Assembly: GCF_014196765.1 (NCBI RefSeq)
Contig: NZ_JACIEE010000003.1
Location: 434,001 to 498,000 of the forward strand
Length of the DNA: 64,000 nt
Source of the DNA: Mycoplana azooxidifex
GTDB lineage: Bacteria > Pseudomonadota > Alphaproteobacteria > Rhizobiales > Rhizobiaceae
Reading direction: 5' to 3'
Part shown: piece after piece, positions 45,297 through 55,300 of the stretch
Layout of the letters: the number at the start of each line of letters is the position of its first letter
How positions within the stretch are numbered: the first letter of the stretch is position 1
The notes under the pieces: model-generated
Database searches by the model: none
Told to the model about the DNA's origin: nothing
What the model saw: the letters and a program-made list of their open reading frames with translations, nothing else
Position numbers and translations under genes: made by a program

Positions 45297-46895
45297 TTAC
45301 TCGGAAACGCTCAGGAAGCGGCTCAGGTGCTGGTTGGCGGCGTTGTCATGCCAGCCCTGCACACGGCCGGAAACGAGCCAGAGGTCCGCCTGGGTCAGGA
45401 GCGGGGCCGTCGGCTGGTCCCGCATCAGCAGGGCCTCGGCCTCGTGCATCAGCTTCGAACGGGCTGCCGGATCGATCTCCGCGTAGGACTTCTTCATGAG
45501 GTCGTCGAACTCGGGGTTCTCGTAGTGGCCGTAGTTGAAGGTCTTGTTGGAGCCGAGGCTCAGCGCGAGGAAGTTCTCGGCATCGGCATAGTCGGCCACC
45601 CAGCCGGCGCGGGCGACGTTGAACTTGCCGCCTTCCTGCAGGTAGGCGTAGTGCGACGAGACGTCGAGGTTCACCATCGAGACGTTGGCGCCGAAGGTGT
45701 TCTTCCACATGTCGGCGACGGCCGTCGCCACGCGCTCATGGTTCGGGTTGGTGTTGTAGCGGATCTCGATGTCCAGCGGCTTTCCGCCCTCGCCATAGCC
45801 CGCTTCCTTCATCAGGGCGACCGCCTTGTCCTCGCGATCGAGCTGCGACAGCGTGCCGAAATCGGCCTTGGACGGCTCGCCGTAGGTCTCGATGCCCGGG
45901 GGAACCATGGAATAGGCCGGGATCTGCGAACCCGAATAAATCTCCTTGGCCAGGAAGTCGCGGTCTACGGCCATGGACAGCGCCTGGCGCACGCGCACGT
46001 CGCTGTAGGGTTCCTGGCGGGTGTCAAAGGCGTAGTAGTAGGTCGCCAGCGTCGGCGAGACGTGGACCTGGTCGCCATAGGCACCGCGCAGGCGGTCGAT
46101 CTGGTCGGCGGAGAAGTTGTAGACGAGGTCCATCTCCTTCGCCTCGAAGCGGCGGACCGAGGCGGCCTGATCATCGATCGGGTAGAAGATCACCTTGTCC
46201 AGCTTGACGTTGGCGACATCCCAGTAGCTGGGGTTCTTCTCCATCACGAGATTGTCGTTCGGCACATGGCTTATGAGCTTGAAGGCACCGTTGGAGACCA
46301 TGGTGCCCGGCTTGACGAATTCGGCGCCGTTCTTTTCGACGCTCGCCTTGGACACCGGCAATGCCGTCTGGTGCGCCAGCAGTTCCAGGAAGAAGGGCGT
46401 CGGTCGCTCGAGCGTGACTTCCAGCGTCTTTTCGTCGATGGCCTTCACGCCGAGCTCGGCGGGCGGCACCTCGCCCTTGTTGACCTTCTCGGCATTCTTG
46501 ATCGGGTAGAGGATGTTGGCGTAGCCCGCGGCCGTCTTCGGATCCTCGACGCGCTGGTAGGAGAACACGAAGTCCTCGGCAGTGACCGGCGATCCATCGG
46601 ACCACTTGGCATCGGCGCGCAGCTTGAACGTGTAGGTCAGGCCGTCGTCGGAGAGATCCCAGGTCTCGGCGGCGCCGGGCACGATCTTGCCGCTGGCGTC
46701 ATAGATCGTCAGGCCCTCGTAGAGGTCCTTGAGGATGAATTCCTCGATGTTGATCGAGGTGTGGGCCTGGTCGAGCGTCTGCGGCTCGCCGGCATTGCCG
46801 CGATGCAGGACCGCTTCGGCCAATGCCGGGCTGCTTGCGAGCAGGACGGCTCCAAGCATGAGGGCTGCGCGCAGGTTGAGAATTCGAGGTGCCAT
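45297..46895 (-). CDS. Peptide ABC transporter substrate-binding protein (OppA/DppA family 5)
   Basis: 532 residues with a Sec signal peptide (LRAALMLGAVLLASSPALA) and the family-5 block AKWSDGSPVTAEDFVFSYQRV. Early GNAGEPQTLDQAHTS is the usual mature N-terminal strand of E. coli OppA-like proteins. It captures peptides in the periplasm and passes them to the permeases encoded downstream. It is the first gene of the operon; its promoter lies in the 549-bp gap shared with the divergent amidohydrolase gene. Confidence 0.95.
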   Translation of the reverse strand: MAPRILNLRAALMLGAVLLASSPALAEAVLHRGNAGEPQTLDQAHTSINIEEFILKDLYEGLTIYDASGKIVPGAAETWDLSDDGLTYTFKLRADAKWSDGSPVTAEDFVFSYQRVEDPKTAAGYANILYPIKNAEKVNKGEVPPAELGVKAIDEKTLEVTLERPTPFFLELLAHQTALPVSKASVEKNGAEFVKPGTMVSNGAFKLISHVPNDNLVMEKNPSYWDVANVKLDKVIFYPIDDQAASVRRFEAKEMDLVYNFSADQIDRLRGAYGDQVHVSPTLATYYYAFDTRQEPYSDVRVRQALSMAVDRDFLAKEIYSGSQIPAYSMVPPGIETYGEPSKADFGTLSQLDREDKAVALMKEAGYGEGGKPLDIEIRYNTNPNHERVATAVADMWKNTFGANVSMVNLDVSSHYAYLQEGGKFNVARAGWVADYADAENFLALSLGSNKTFNYGHYENPEFDDLMKKSYAEIDPAARSKLMHEAEALLMRDQPTAPLLTQADLWLVSGRVQGWHDNAANQHLSRFLSVSE

Positions 46896-47444
46896 TTTTT
46901 GTTACCTTCCCCATGTTGTTCTTACTTGGAAGGCCGGAGTGAAAGCCAGAAAGACCGGAAACGCAAGGAATTTTGCGAGGCGACGCGTCAAATCGGTCGA
47001 GCGCGCGCAGCAAGGTGAACGCCATGATTGCAGGGCCACCCGTTTCCCGCCGGCGTGTCCCAGACCGGACCAGCGGGGTCAGAGACACCTCGGCAGAGCA
47101 CAGGCGACGGTCGCCGCGCAATTTTTCGAATGATGGGCTGCCGTTTGCGTAATATGTGGAATCGTGCAAGCCCGGTGCGATCATCTTTAATTCGCGGACG
47201 GCAGCGGGGCTGGTCCATTCGCACCTGCTAACCAGCCGTCCAGCATTCCCGGACGCGCGTGCCATCACTTTCCCTCTATGGTAGCACATGCCGCTGTGGA
47301 TGACTCGCCCGCAGCTGCGGCCGGACGTGCCCTTTCGGGCGGCCGGAGAACAACAGTGCGGGCCGAAGCCACTCATGCTTCGGCCGCCTTGCCTCCCAGG
47401 CCGCTTCGAGGCTAACGTCGCCTCGACCGAACCGGGAGCCCCAC
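46896..47444. other. 549-bp divergent intergenic region, no gene recognised
   Basis: It must hold the promoters of the peptide transporter (minus) and the amidohydrolase (plus). Open frames in it are short, overlap in several phases and look like noise. I see no clear operator or riboswitch-like structure. Confidence 0.6.
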
Positions 47445-48470
47445 ATGCGCGTCGTATTCTCCGAGGACCACAAGCTCAGAAATGCCAGGACCGAACTGAG
47501 CGGCGGCGAACTCGTGCCGCCTTTCGAGGCCCCGTTCCGGGCGGAATGGATCCTCGCGGCGGTCAAGGAAGCGGGTTTCAACGACGTGGTGGCGCCGGCG
47601 AAGCACGGGCTGGAGACAGCGCTGAAGGTGCACGACGCCGGCTACCTCACATTCCTGGAGGGCGCATGGGAGCGCTGGGAGGCCGCCGGACACCGGGGAG
47701 AGGCGATCGCCACCTCCTTCCCCGTGCGCCGGACCTCGCCACGCATCCCGACCGACATCGACGGGCAGCTCGGCTACTACTGCAACGCCGCAGAGACCGC
47801 GATTTCGCCGGGCACCTGGGAGGCGGCGCTCTCCTCGATGTCGTCGGCCCTCGACGGCGCCGATCTCGTCGCCGCGGGACACAGAGCCGCCTTCTCGCTC
47901 TGCCGTCCGCCGGGACACCACGCCGGCATCGACAGTTTCGGCGGCTACTGCTTCATCAACAACGCCGCCGTCGCCGCCCAGCGCCTGCTGGACAAGGGTG
48001 CGGCCAAGGTTGCCGTCCTCGACGTCGACTTCCACCATGGCAACGGCACGCAGGACATCTTCTACGAGCGCGGCGACGTCTTCTTCGCCTCGCTGCACGG
48101 AGACCCGGCTGAAGCTTTCCCGCACTTCCTCGGCTACGAGGAGGAAACCGGCAAGGGCGCCGGCGCCGGGACCACGCGGAACTACCCGATGGGCCGCGGC
48201 ACGCCCTATTCAGTCTGGGGGGGCGCGCTGGAGGATGCGCTGAAGCAGATCGCGGCCTTCGGGGCGGAGGCGATCGTCGTCTCCCTCGGCGTCGACACGT
48301 TCGAGAAGGATCCGATCTCCTTCTTCAAGCTGACATCGCCGGACTACATCGACATGGGGCGGAAGATTGCGGCAAACGGCGTCCCCCTGCTGGTGGTGAT
48401 GGAAGGCGGCTACGGCGTGCCGGAGATCGGCCTGAACGTGGCAAACGTGCTGAAAGGCATCTCCGGCTGA
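47445..48470 (+). CDS. Acetylpolyamine amidohydrolase (histone-deacetylase family)
   Basis: 341-residue arginase/deacetylase-fold enzyme. The zinc site and proton relay are in CRPPGHHAGIDSFGGYCFIN (His-His), DVDFHHGNGTQ (Asp and His zinc ligands) and SLGVDTFEKDP (Asp ligand); the transition-state Tyr is in EGGYGVPE. The N-terminal MRVVFSEDHKLR is typical of the polyamine-specific bacterial enzymes such as that of Mycoplana. It removes acetyl groups from acetylputrescine-type amines. It faces the peptide importer, raising the possibility that the importer takes up polyamine-like or N-acyl compounds. Confidence 0.9.
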   Translation: MRVVFSEDHKLRNARTELSGGELVPPFEAPFRAEWILAAVKEAGFNDVVAPAKHGLETALKVHDAGYLTFLEGAWERWEAAGHRGEAIATSFPVRRTSPRIPTDIDGQLGYYCNAAETAISPGTWEAALSSMSSALDGADLVAAGHRAAFSLCRPPGHHAGIDSFGGYCFINNAAVAAQRLLDKGAAKVAVLDVDFHHGNGTQDIFYERGDVFFASLHGDPAEAFPHFLGYEEETGKGAGAGTTRNYPMGRGTPYSVWGGALEDALKQIAAFGAEAIVVSLGVDTFEKDPISFFKLTSPDYIDMGRKIAANGVPLLVVMEGGYGVPEIGLNVANVLKGISG

Positions 48471-48607
48471 GTGCCGGGGGTTGCGGGCCAGCAACACAGC
48501 CGGAAATTGTGGGACAGGAAACCGGGGAGGACACCGGAGGTTCCATCTTGCCGCCGCAATCGCTAGTTTGAAGCAGAATCAAGATAAACGCTCGGAATCA
48601 GCTCTCC

Positions 48608-49273
48608 ATGTACAAGAAGATCGCAATCATCTCCCTCTCCGCCATCTACCTCTCAGCCTGCACCACCACCGATCCCTACACGGGTGAACAGAGGGTCTCC
48701 AACACAGCCGGCGGCGCGATGATCGGCGCTGGCCTCGGCGCGGCGACCGGCCTTCTCGTCGGCAACAACCCGGTGCAGCGGCGCAACGCCGCGTTGATCG
48801 GCGCAGGCGTCGGCGCGCTTGCCGGCGGTGCCATCGGCAACTACATGGACAACCAGGAAGCAGAACTGCGCGCACAGCTGCAGGGCACCGGCGTCTCGGT
48901 TACCCGCACGGGCGACCGCATCATCCTGAACATGCCGTCCAACATCACCTTTGCCATCGACCAGGACCAGATCGTGCCGGCCTTCTATCCGACGCTCGAT
49001 TCGGTCGCGATCGTGCTGCGCAAGTTCAACAGGTCGCTGATCGACGTCGATGGCCACACCGATTCCACCGGCTCCGCCGCCCACAACCAGGCGCTTTCGG
49101 AACGCCGCGCCTATTCCGTCGCCAACTATCTCGGTTCGCGCGGCGTCGACCAGCGGCGCATGTCGGCGATGGGCTACGGGCAGGACCGCCCGATCGCCTC
49201 CAATGCGACCGAAGCCGGCCGCGCCCAGAACCGGCGCGTGGAAATCTCGATCTCGCCGCTGCGCCAGGGCTGA
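48608..49273 (+). CDS. OmpA-family outer-membrane lipoprotein
   Basis: 221 residues. The lipobox is LSAC with Cys18 as the acylation site. A Gly-rich double-helix motif (GGAMIGAGLGAATGLLVG, LIGAGVGALAGGAIGNYMD), like the glycine zipper of YMGG proteins, is followed by an OmpA-C peptidoglycan-binding domain: IDVDGHTDSTGSAAHNQALS, ERRAYSVANYL and NRRVEISI. It should anchor the outer membrane to peptidoglycan. The gene ends at a strong terminator. Confidence 0.93.
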   Translation: MYKKIAIISLSAIYLSACTTTDPYTGEQRVSNTAGGAMIGAGLGAATGLLVGNNPVQRRNAALIGAGVGALAGGAIGNYMDNQEAELRAQLQGTGVSVTRTGDRIILNMPSNITFAIDQDQIVPAFYPTLDSVAIVLRKFNRSLIDVDGHTDSTGSAAHNQALSERRAYSVANYLGSRGVDQRRMSAMGYGQDRPIASNATEAGRAQNRRVEISISPLRQG

Positions 49274-49298
49274 CAAGCCCGCCGCATCACAGCTTTGG

Positions 49299-49327
49299 AC
49301 GCGCATCCCGGCGGGGTGCGCGTTTTT
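49299..49327 (+). terminator. Intrinsic terminator of the OmpA-like lipoprotein gene
   Basis: Arms ACGCGCA (49299-49305) and TGCGCGT (49317-49323) extended by CCC/GGG inside, GGC loop, then TTTTT. Confidence 0.85.
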
Positions 49328-49356
49328 CATTGGGCTTGCGGGAAAAGCGGCCTGGC

Positions 49357-49824
49357 TCAGGCGCTCCTGCGGGTGGGATCGTCGTCGGCGGGATTGTAGA
49401 ACAGCGACAGCACGAGGCTCTTGGCGATCCGCTCGGCGGCCGCCATGAACCAGCCCTTGGCCTCCGCGCTCGGCGCGATATCGTCGAGCGTGTCGGAAAA
49501 CAGGCCGAGCCAGACCTTGAACAGCGGCGCCTCGAGGTTGGCGATGCCCTGATGCGCCATCACCGGCTTTCCCTGATATCCGCCGTCCTTGAAGGCGACG
49601 GCAGACCAGAAGCGCTTCATCTTTGCCAGATGCTCCGGCCATCGGCCCGCCAATCTCGCCTCGAAGACCGGGCCGAGTTGCGGGTGGCCCCGGACGCGAT
49701 CGTAGAAGGTATCCACGAGCACGGGGATGAACTCTGGGCCCACACCGATTTCGGCCATCTCCGAGACGGCACGCGCGCGAATCTGCTGGAAGTGGGACTG
49801 GCGATCTTCTGCAACGGGTTCCAT
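49357..49824 (-). CDS. Truncated haemoglobin, group III
   Basis: 155 residues. The 2-over-2 globin features are FIPVLVDTFYDRVRGHPQLG, PVFEARLAGRWPEHLAKMKRFW and the proximal-His helix KPVMAHQGI. Group III proteins may bind O2, CO, NO or sulfide and detoxify reactive nitrogen; the physiological role is unsettled. ATG 49824 is chosen; the frame is open to 49878 without a convincing ribosome-binding site. Confidence 0.9.
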   Translation of the reverse strand: MEPVAEDRQSHFQQIRARAVSEMAEIGVGPEFIPVLVDTFYDRVRGHPQLGPVFEARLAGRWPEHLAKMKRFWSAVAFKDGGYQGKPVMAHQGIANLEAPLFKVWLGLFSDTLDDIAPSAEAKGWFMAAAERIAKSLVLSLFYNPADDDPTRRSA

Positions 49825-49908
49825 ACCACGACAGATAGGCGTTTCGCGCACGTCCCGCAATCGGGCGCATCGCCGCACCAGAGCCCGGCGACCACCGGGG
49901 CGACCGGA

Positions 49909-51534
49909 CTAGAACAGCGATCCCTGCTTCGGCGGACCGACCGCAGCGTCCGCCGACTTGGCGGTCTTGCGCTTCTGCGGCACCGGCGCGGCCGGGGGCG
50001 TTGTGGGAGGCGTATCGCCCCCTTCCGGACGCTTGCCGGCCACTGCCTCGACGGTGCCATCGGAAAACTCGAGGGTCATGGCAGTTCCCTCCGACAGTTC
50101 CGCCGCCAGCTTGACGGCATGTCCTGTCTCGTCTCGGACAAGCGCATAGCCGCGCCTGAGCACGTTCCGGTAGGACAGCGATTGCAGGACCCGGTCCTGC
50201 CCCGTGACCAGCGCCTTGCGACGGGCAAGGTCGGCGGCAAGTGCCGTGTCGGCGCGAAGCGCCAGTCCCGCCAACCGGTCACGCGAGCGCCCGGCCCTTG
50301 CCAGGATGCGCGACGGTGCCGTCCGCAAGGCCGCATCCAGCGCGGCAACCCTGCTGCGGCCCTGATCCAGGCGTCGCTCGACGACGCGGTCCACCCGCCG
50401 GAGCGCGTCGGTCAGGCGCTGGCGGCGTTCGACCATCCGACCGGACAGAAGCTCCGGCCGCACATGCGCGGCGACCCGCTCGAAGGCGCGGCGCTTGTTG
50501 ACCGTGTTCATCCGCAGGCCGCGGCCGAGGCCGGCGGCCGCCTCGTCGAAGCGCCGGCGCGGCAGCGCCAGCAACTGGTCCAGCGACGGCAGCGCCCGGG
50601 CGAGCGCGCGCACCGCCTGCCGGCGGCCGTCCATCTGGCGGCTTGCAGCCCCCCGCAGGCGCGCGGCAAGCGCCGATACCGCCGCCTCCAGGTCCGCCCT
50701 GACCGGAACGGCCATTTCGGCCGCACCCGTGGGGGTCGGCGCGCGACGGTCGGCTGCGTGGTCGATCAGCGTCCAGTCGGTCTCGTGGCCGACGGCGGAA
50801 ATCAGCGGTATCGCGGAGGCCGCAGCGGCGCGTACGACGATCTCGTCGTTGAAGCTCCAGAGGTCCTCCAGGCTGCCGCCGCCGCGCGCCACGATCAGCA
50901 CGTCCGGACGCGGGATCACCCCGCCCGGCTGCAATGCGTTGAACCCCCTGATCGCGGCCGCGACCTCCTCTCCCGAGCCCTCGCCCTGGACCTTCACCGG
51001 CCAGACGAGCACGTGGACCGGGAAGCGGTCTGCGATGCGGTGCAGGATATCGCGGATGACAGCGCCGGTCGGCGAGGTGACGACGCCGATCACATGCGGC
51101 ATGAACGGCAACGGCCGCTTGCGCCCCGTATCGAACAGGCCCTCGGCCGCAAGCTTGCGCCGGCGCTCTTCCAGCAGCGCCATCAGCGCGCCCGCGCCGG
51201 CAGGTTCCAGCGTCTCGATGACGATCTGGTACTTGGACGAGCCGGGGAAGGTCGTGATCTTGCCGGTGGCGATCACCTCCATCCCTTCCTCGGGGCGGAA
51301 GCGGAGCTTGGAAAAGCTGCCCTTCCAGATCACCGCGTCGATGCGAGCGCGGTCGTCCTTGAGGCTAAAATAGGCGTGCCCGGAGGAATGCGGGCCGCGA
51401 TAGCCGGAGATCTCGCCGCGCACCCGCACCTGGTCGAAGGCCTGCTCGACCGTGCGCTTGATCGACCCCGAAAGCTCCGAAACGGAGTATTCGGCAAGGT
51501 TGGAGGGCGAATCGTTGTCCGGAAACATACTCAT
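49909..51534 (-). CDS. xseA: Exodeoxyribonuclease VII large subunit
   Basis: 541 residues. N-terminal OB fold ([20 protein letters not shown]), catalytic region with [21 protein letters not shown] and [40 protein letters not shown], then a long Arg-rich coiled coil, and a C-terminal segment with [20 protein letters not shown]. With XseB it degrades single-stranded DNA to oligonucleotides. The tail (about 505-541) adds a low-complexity Pro/Lys stretch. No xseB gene is in the window. Confidence 0.96.
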   Translation of the reverse strand: MSMFPDNDSPSNLAEYSVSELSGSIKRTVEQAFDQVRVRGEISGYRGPHSSGHAYFSLKDDRARIDAVIWKGSFSKLRFRPEEGMEVIATGKITTFPGSSKYQIVIETLEPAGAGALMALLEERRRKLAAEGLFDTGRKRPLPFMPHVIGVVTSPTGAVIRDILHRIADRFPVHVLVWPVKVQGEGSGEEVAAAIRGFNALQPGGVIPRPDVLIVARGGGSLEDLWSFNDEIVVRAAAASAIPLISAVGHETDWTLIDHAADRRAPTPTGAAEMAVPVRADLEAAVSALAARLRGAASRQMDGRRQAVRALARALPSLDQLLALPRRRFDEAAAGLGRGLRMNTVNKRRAFERVAAHVRPELLSGRMVERRQRLTDALRRVDRVVERRLDQGRSRVAALDAALRTAPSRILARAGRSRDRLAGLALRADTALAADLARRKALVTGQDRVLQSLSYRNVLRRGYALVRDETGHAVKLAAELSEGTAMTLEFSDGTVEAVAGKRPEGGDTPPTTPPAAPVPQKRKTAKSADAAVGPPKQGSLF

Positions 51535-51591
51535 GCCCCATTCTGACCGGCTCCGCGCCGCGTGGCCAGAGGGGCACTGGCGCCAATTCGG

Positions 51592-52392
51592 CTATTCCCG
51601 CCTGGTCTTCGGCCCGCCCGCCTCCTCGAAATAGGCGCGGGTGGCCTCGTCTCCGGGGAAGAAGGATTCGATCAGCACGCCCTGCACCAGCGCGTCCTGT
51701 GCCGATCCGAACGAGGTGAGCGTGGTGATGAAAGCCAGGCGGTCAGTGCCGTGCCGGATCTCGATCGGCAGAACAGGCAGGCGTTCCGTCTCGGGATAGG
51801 TTTCGATCGCAGCACGCACGGCCGGATCTGCCGCCAGCCGCTCGATTCTCCGCGCCAGCGCGCTGCGCGGGCCCTGCAGCCACGCGTCGGTGCGGATGCG
51901 GTGGACGAGATCGGCGGCCGTTCGCGGCCAGTTGACGATCAAGGCCCGGAACGAGGATGCACCCAGATAGGCATCGAGGAAGTTGTCACCGATCGCCAGC
52001 GTGATGCCCGCCATGGTCGCCAGGCCGCGGAAGGCGGCGTTGGCGTCAAGCACGTTGTAGTCGTGATCGAAGACGACGCCCGGATAGGGGTCGTGACGCG
52101 CCAGGATCAGCCTGATCGCCTCGACGACGGGCGGAGGGAGGGCTTGCAGATTTCGTGCGGGGCGCGTTTCGTGGCGCGGCCGGAAGCCGGCGGCGGAAAA
52201 GAGAATGCCCTGGTCGCGCGCAGGGATCGAAAGCACATCCGCCAGGCGCAGGATCATGCCCTCGGACGGGCGTGACCGGCCGGTCTCCAGAAAGGACAGA
52301 TGGCGCGTGGAAATGCCGGCCTCGACGGCCAGGCCGAGCTGGCTCATGCGCCGGTGGCCGCGCCATTCCTTGAGATGTTCGCCGAACTCCAT
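51592..52392 (-). CDS. XRE-family regulator with MmyB-like ligand-binding domain
   Basis: 266 residues. N-terminal helix-turn-helix (RMSQLGLAVEAGISTRHLSF followed by LETGRSRP), then a PAS-like ligand-binding domain (VFDHDYNVLDANAAFRGLA) and a C-terminal block ERLPVLPIEIRHG as in MmyB-like regulators. It is divergent from a small membrane-protein gene across 128 bp that contain a 17-bp palindrome, so it probably controls that gene and itself. The ligand is unknown. Confidence 0.9.
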   Translation of the reverse strand: MEFGEHLKEWRGHRRMSQLGLAVEAGISTRHLSFLETGRSRPSEGMILRLADVLSIPARDQGILFSAAGFRPRHETRPARNLQALPPPVVEAIRLILARHDPYPGVVFDHDYNVLDANAAFRGLATMAGITLAIGDNFLDAYLGASSFRALIVNWPRTAADLVHRIRTDAWLQGPRSALARRIERLAADPAVRAAIETYPETERLPVLPIEIRHGTDRLAFITTLTSFGSAQDALVQGVLIESFFPGDEATRAYFEEAGGPKTRRE

Positions 52393-52446
52393 GGCCTGAT
52401 TCCTCTAGATTCCGCGTCATCAAATTGAAACCGGGGAAGGAAATCC

Positions 52447-52463
52447 ATTACCTCAGAGGTAAT
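52447..52463. promoter_or_regulatory. 17-bp palindromic operator candidate (XRE regulator)
   Basis: Perfect 8-bp arms ATTACCTC (52447-52454) and GAGGTAAT (52456-52463) around one A, in the gap between the regulator and the divergent membrane protein, 58 bp before the latter's ATG and 55 bp before the regulator's. Size and symmetry fit a dimeric XRE protein. Confidence 0.68.
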
Positions 52464-52520
52464 TGGTTTTGCGACCGGCGTCATCGAGGATTGCCCCATT
52501 CGCAACGAAAGGAGCATCCC

Positions 52521-52928
52521 ATGCTTGCCAGCATCAACCGCAACCTCCTCAAGTCCGTCATGCTCGCCGACGGTGCCTTCTCGCTCATGGCAGGAGCGGG
52601 ACTTGTCGTCTTTTCCGGCCAGGTGGCCAGCCTCGCCGGCCCTGCCGTCTCATCCGGCATCGTCATGGCCGTCGGCATGTTCCTGCTGGGCTGGGGTATC
52701 TTTCACCTGGCATCGGCGCGCCCGTCGCATCCGGCCGAAAATGCCGTCTGCTTCGCCATCGCCGGCGACGCGGCCTGGGTGGTTGGAAGTGCAGCCATCC
52801 TTCTCGTGGCGCGAGATGGCCTGTCGGCGGTCGGCATCGCCGCGATCGCGGTTGCCGCGGTCGCCGTCTTCGACATCATGCTGCTGAAGATGGCCGGGCT
52901 GCACCGCCAGCGGGCGGCGACGGCCTGA
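52521..52928 (+). CDS. Small four-helix membrane protein
   Basis: 135 residues with four predicted membrane segments (VMLADGAFSLMAGAGLVVFS; GIVMAVGMFLLGWGIFHLA; AVCFAIAGDAAWVVGSAAIL; SAVGIAAIAVAAVAVFDIML). No named family is recognised. ATG 52521 has an AAAGGAG site; the frame back to 52425 overlaps the operator and is excluded. It is divergent from and probably regulated by the XRE protein. Confidence 0.8.
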   Translation: MLASINRNLLKSVMLADGAFSLMAGAGLVVFSGQVASLAGPAVSSGIVMAVGMFLLGWGIFHLASARPSHPAENAVCFAIAGDAAWVVGSAAILLVARDGLSAVGIAAIAVAAVAVFDIMLLKMAGLHRQRAATA

Positions 52929-52939
52929 GACGCAGACCG

Positions 52940-52972
52940 AGGCCTTCCGTCACGATCTTCGGAAGGCCTTTT
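52940..52972 (+). terminator. Terminator of the small membrane-protein gene
   Basis: 10-bp arms AGGCCTTCCG (52940-52949) and CGGAAGGCCT (52960-52969) followed by TTT. The convergent oxidoreductase stops at 53021. Confidence 0.75.
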
Positions 52973-53020
52973 CGGCTGCACCTGCAATCGGCCGGTCATC
53001 AGCGCGACGCCAAGCAGGCG

Positions 53021-54007
53021 TCAGACCGTTTCCCAGCCGTCCTTGTCGCTGGCACGGTAGATGGCGTCGATGAACTTCTGGCTGTTGATCGAGCTTTCGA
53101 GCGTGACCACTTCCTCCGGCTCGCCCTTCGCCGCGCGGGCAAAGGCCTCGGCTTCGAGCTTGTACTGGCGCGAATCCGGGAAGCGGAACAGCTGCGACTG
53201 GGAATGGTTCTGGTTGGTCAACTCGATCTCCTCGGCGCCGTAGCGGTCGGCATTGAAGGGCGACTTCACCTCGATGAAGCCCTTGTCGCCGTGGAAGACC
53301 ATCACCTGGCGGGCGGCGAGCTGGGTGGAGATGTAGAAGCTCAGGTCGAAGTCGCCGAAGTCGGCGCGCACGCTCGAATAGATGTCGGTGCCGAAGTCCG
53401 GGTCGCGCTCGGTCGCAGCCTGGACGCGGATTGGCTCCTTGCCGGTGGCAAAGCGGGTGGTGATGGTCGGATAGACGCCGATGTCCGGCAGGCCGCCGCC
53501 GCCGAGGGCCGGAATGTTGCGCATGTTGCCGGGATCGCGGTTGAAGTAAGTGAAGGCGCCCTGGACGTGGCGCAGCTTGCCGACGGCACCTTCCCTCAGA
53601 AGCTCGCGGACCTTGCGCCACACCGGGGCGTAGGTGACCATGTAGGCTTCGGAGATCAACACCTTGTTGCGGTCGCGCGCAGCGATCAGCGTCTCGATCT
53701 CGGACGCGCGCAAGGCGATCGGCTTCTCGCAGAGCACGTGCTTGCCGGCGTCGGCCGCCTTGATCGTCCATTCGACGTGCTGCGAGGTCGGGAGCGGGAT
53801 GTAGACCGCGTCGATCAGATCGGAGGCCAGCATCTCCTCATAGGAGCCGAAGGCGTGGGGCACCGAGAAGCGGTCGGCCATGGCGCGGGCTTTAGTGAGA
53901 TCTCGGCTCGCAATCGCGGTGACGACGCAGTTCTCCGCGTCCTGGATTGCGGGAACAACCAGTTCCCGGCCGATCTTGGCCGTAGACAGAATACCGAAAC
54001 GCAACAT
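53021..54007 (-). CDS. Gfo/Idh/MocA-family oxidoreductase
   Basis: 328 residues. Rossmann part [20 protein letters not shown], with [20 protein letters not shown] and the active-site EKP of [13 protein letters not shown] (the conserved Lys), and a C-terminal alpha/beta dimer domain with [12 protein letters not shown]. It oxidises or reduces a sugar or cyclitol at the expense of NAD(P). The substrate is not apparent. ATG 54007 is used; 18 codons upstream in frame lack conservation and the promoter gap to the divergent aldo/keto reductase is 163 bp. Confidence 0.9.
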   Translation of the reverse strand: MLRFGILSTAKIGRELVVPAIQDAENCVVTAIASRDLTKARAMADRFSVPHAFGSYEEMLASDLIDAVYIPLPTSQHVEWTIKAADAGKHVLCEKPIALRASEIETLIAARDRNKVLISEAYMVTYAPVWRKVRELLREGAVGKLRHVQGAFTYFNRDPGNMRNIPALGGGGLPDIGVYPTITTRFATGKEPIRVQAATERDPDFGTDIYSSVRADFGDFDLSFYISTQLAARQVMVFHGDKGFIEVKSPFNADRYGAEEIELTNQNHSQSQLFRFPDSRQYKLEAEAFARAAKGEPEEVVTLESSINSQKFIDAIYRASDKDGWETV

Positions 54008-54170
54008 GGCAGATCCTCCTTGAATCGGCCGCAGACTATGCCTGAGGTACGTGCCTAGCAAGGGCAGGCTGCGACGAAATTCTTCTCCTGCCGGTTCAAA
54101 AATCCGCCGCCTGCCCTATGCTTGCAAACGCCACCCGCCTGCCTTGTCACCTGAAAATGGAGAATGCATC

Positions 54171-55121
54171 ATGCAGAAACGCACTCTGGGCCGAACCGGC
54201 CTGGGCATCGCGCCGCTCGTCTTCGGCGGAAACGTGTTCGGCTGGACCGCCGATGAGAAGACCTCGTTCGCGTTGCTCGACGCCTTCACGGATGCCGGCT
54301 TCAACGCCATCGATACGGCCGACGTCTATTCGTCGTGGGTGCCGGGCAACAGGGGCGGCGAATCCGAGGACATCATCGGCAAATGGCTGAAGCAGTCCGG
54401 ACGGGCCCGCGACAGCGTCGTCCTGATCACCAAGGTCGGTTCCGACATGGGACAGGGCCACCGGGATCTGTCGCGAAAGTGGATCATGGAGGCGGCCGAG
54501 GCTTCGCTGTCGCGGCTCAAGACGGATCACATCGATCTCTACCTTTCGCATTGGCCGGACGACCGCACACCCTACGAGGAGACGCTGGAGGCCCATGCCG
54601 CTCTCGTGAAGGCCGGCAAGGTGCGCGCCTTCGGCGCCTCCAATCTCGATGCCGCGCAATTGCAGGCATCCTTCGAAGCCGCCGACCGGGCAGGCCTGCC
54701 GCGCTATGCCGCGCTGCAGCCCGAGTACAATCTCTACGACCGGGCCGGCTTCGAGGGCCCGCTGGCAGATCTCTGCACCCGCGAGAACATCGGCGTCATC
54801 ACCTATTTCAGCCTCGCGCGCGGCTTCCTCAGCGGAAAGTACCGTTCGATCGCCGACACGGAGGGCACGGCGCGCGGCGGAGGCGTCGCCGGATACCTCG
54901 ACGCCAAGGGCCTGCGCATCCTTGCAGCCCTCGACAGGATCAGCGCCGAGACGGGCGCGAAGCCCGCCGAGATCGCGCTCGCCTGGCTGATCGCCAAGCC
55001 CGCCGTCACCGCGCCGATTGCCAGCGCGACCAATCTTGATCAGTTGAAGAGCCTGACGAGATCGGCGAGCCTCTCGCTCTCCGCCGATCACATGGCCGCA
55101 CTGGACGCGGCGGGAGCCTGA
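54171..55121 (+). CDS. Aldo/keto reductase
   Basis: 316 residues. The tetrad is visible: Asp and Tyr in IDTADVYSSW, Lys in VLITKVGSDM and His in DLYLSHWPDDRTPYEE. The NADPH phosphate-binding region is TAPIASATNLDQL. It reduces aldehydes or ketones; the subgroup is that of YghZ/L-glyceraldehyde reductase or auxin-induced-protein-like enzymes. ATG 54171 has a GGAG site. Confidence 0.92.
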   Translation: MQKRTLGRTGLGIAPLVFGGNVFGWTADEKTSFALLDAFTDAGFNAIDTADVYSSWVPGNRGGESEDIIGKWLKQSGRARDSVVLITKVGSDMGQGHRDLSRKWIMEAAEASLSRLKTDHIDLYLSHWPDDRTPYEETLEAHAALVKAGKVRAFGASNLDAAQLQASFEAADRAGLPRYAALQPEYNLYDRAGFEGPLADLCTRENIGVITYFSLARGFLSGKYRSIADTEGTARGGGVAGYLDAKGLRILAALDRISAETGAKPAEIALAWLIAKPAVTAPIASATNLDQLKSLTRSASLSLSADHMAALDAAGA

Positions 55122-55150
55122 TCGCTCCGCCTCCCCGGACCTGCATCGTC

Positions 55151-55181
55151 CGGCCGGACCACGGGCCGGCCGCTTTCCTTT
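55151..55181 (+). terminator. Terminator of the aldo/keto reductase gene
   Basis: Arms CGGCCGG (55151-55157) and CCGGCCG (55166-55172), 8-base loop, then CTTTCCTTT. Confidence 0.62.
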
Positions 55182-55300
55182 CCGACGAGTAACTCCACGC
55201 GAGGAAAACGCCCGTGCGGCGGAACAACTGCGCCGGCCCACCGTTGTCGGGGAGCCACCGCAACGTGGCATTCCAAGATTTCCCCGGAAGGAAGAGGCAG

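Noticed and set aside
46896-47444. Several short open frames in the 549-bp gap
   Set aside because: They overlap in different phases, lack ribosome-binding sites and have no recognisable sequence.
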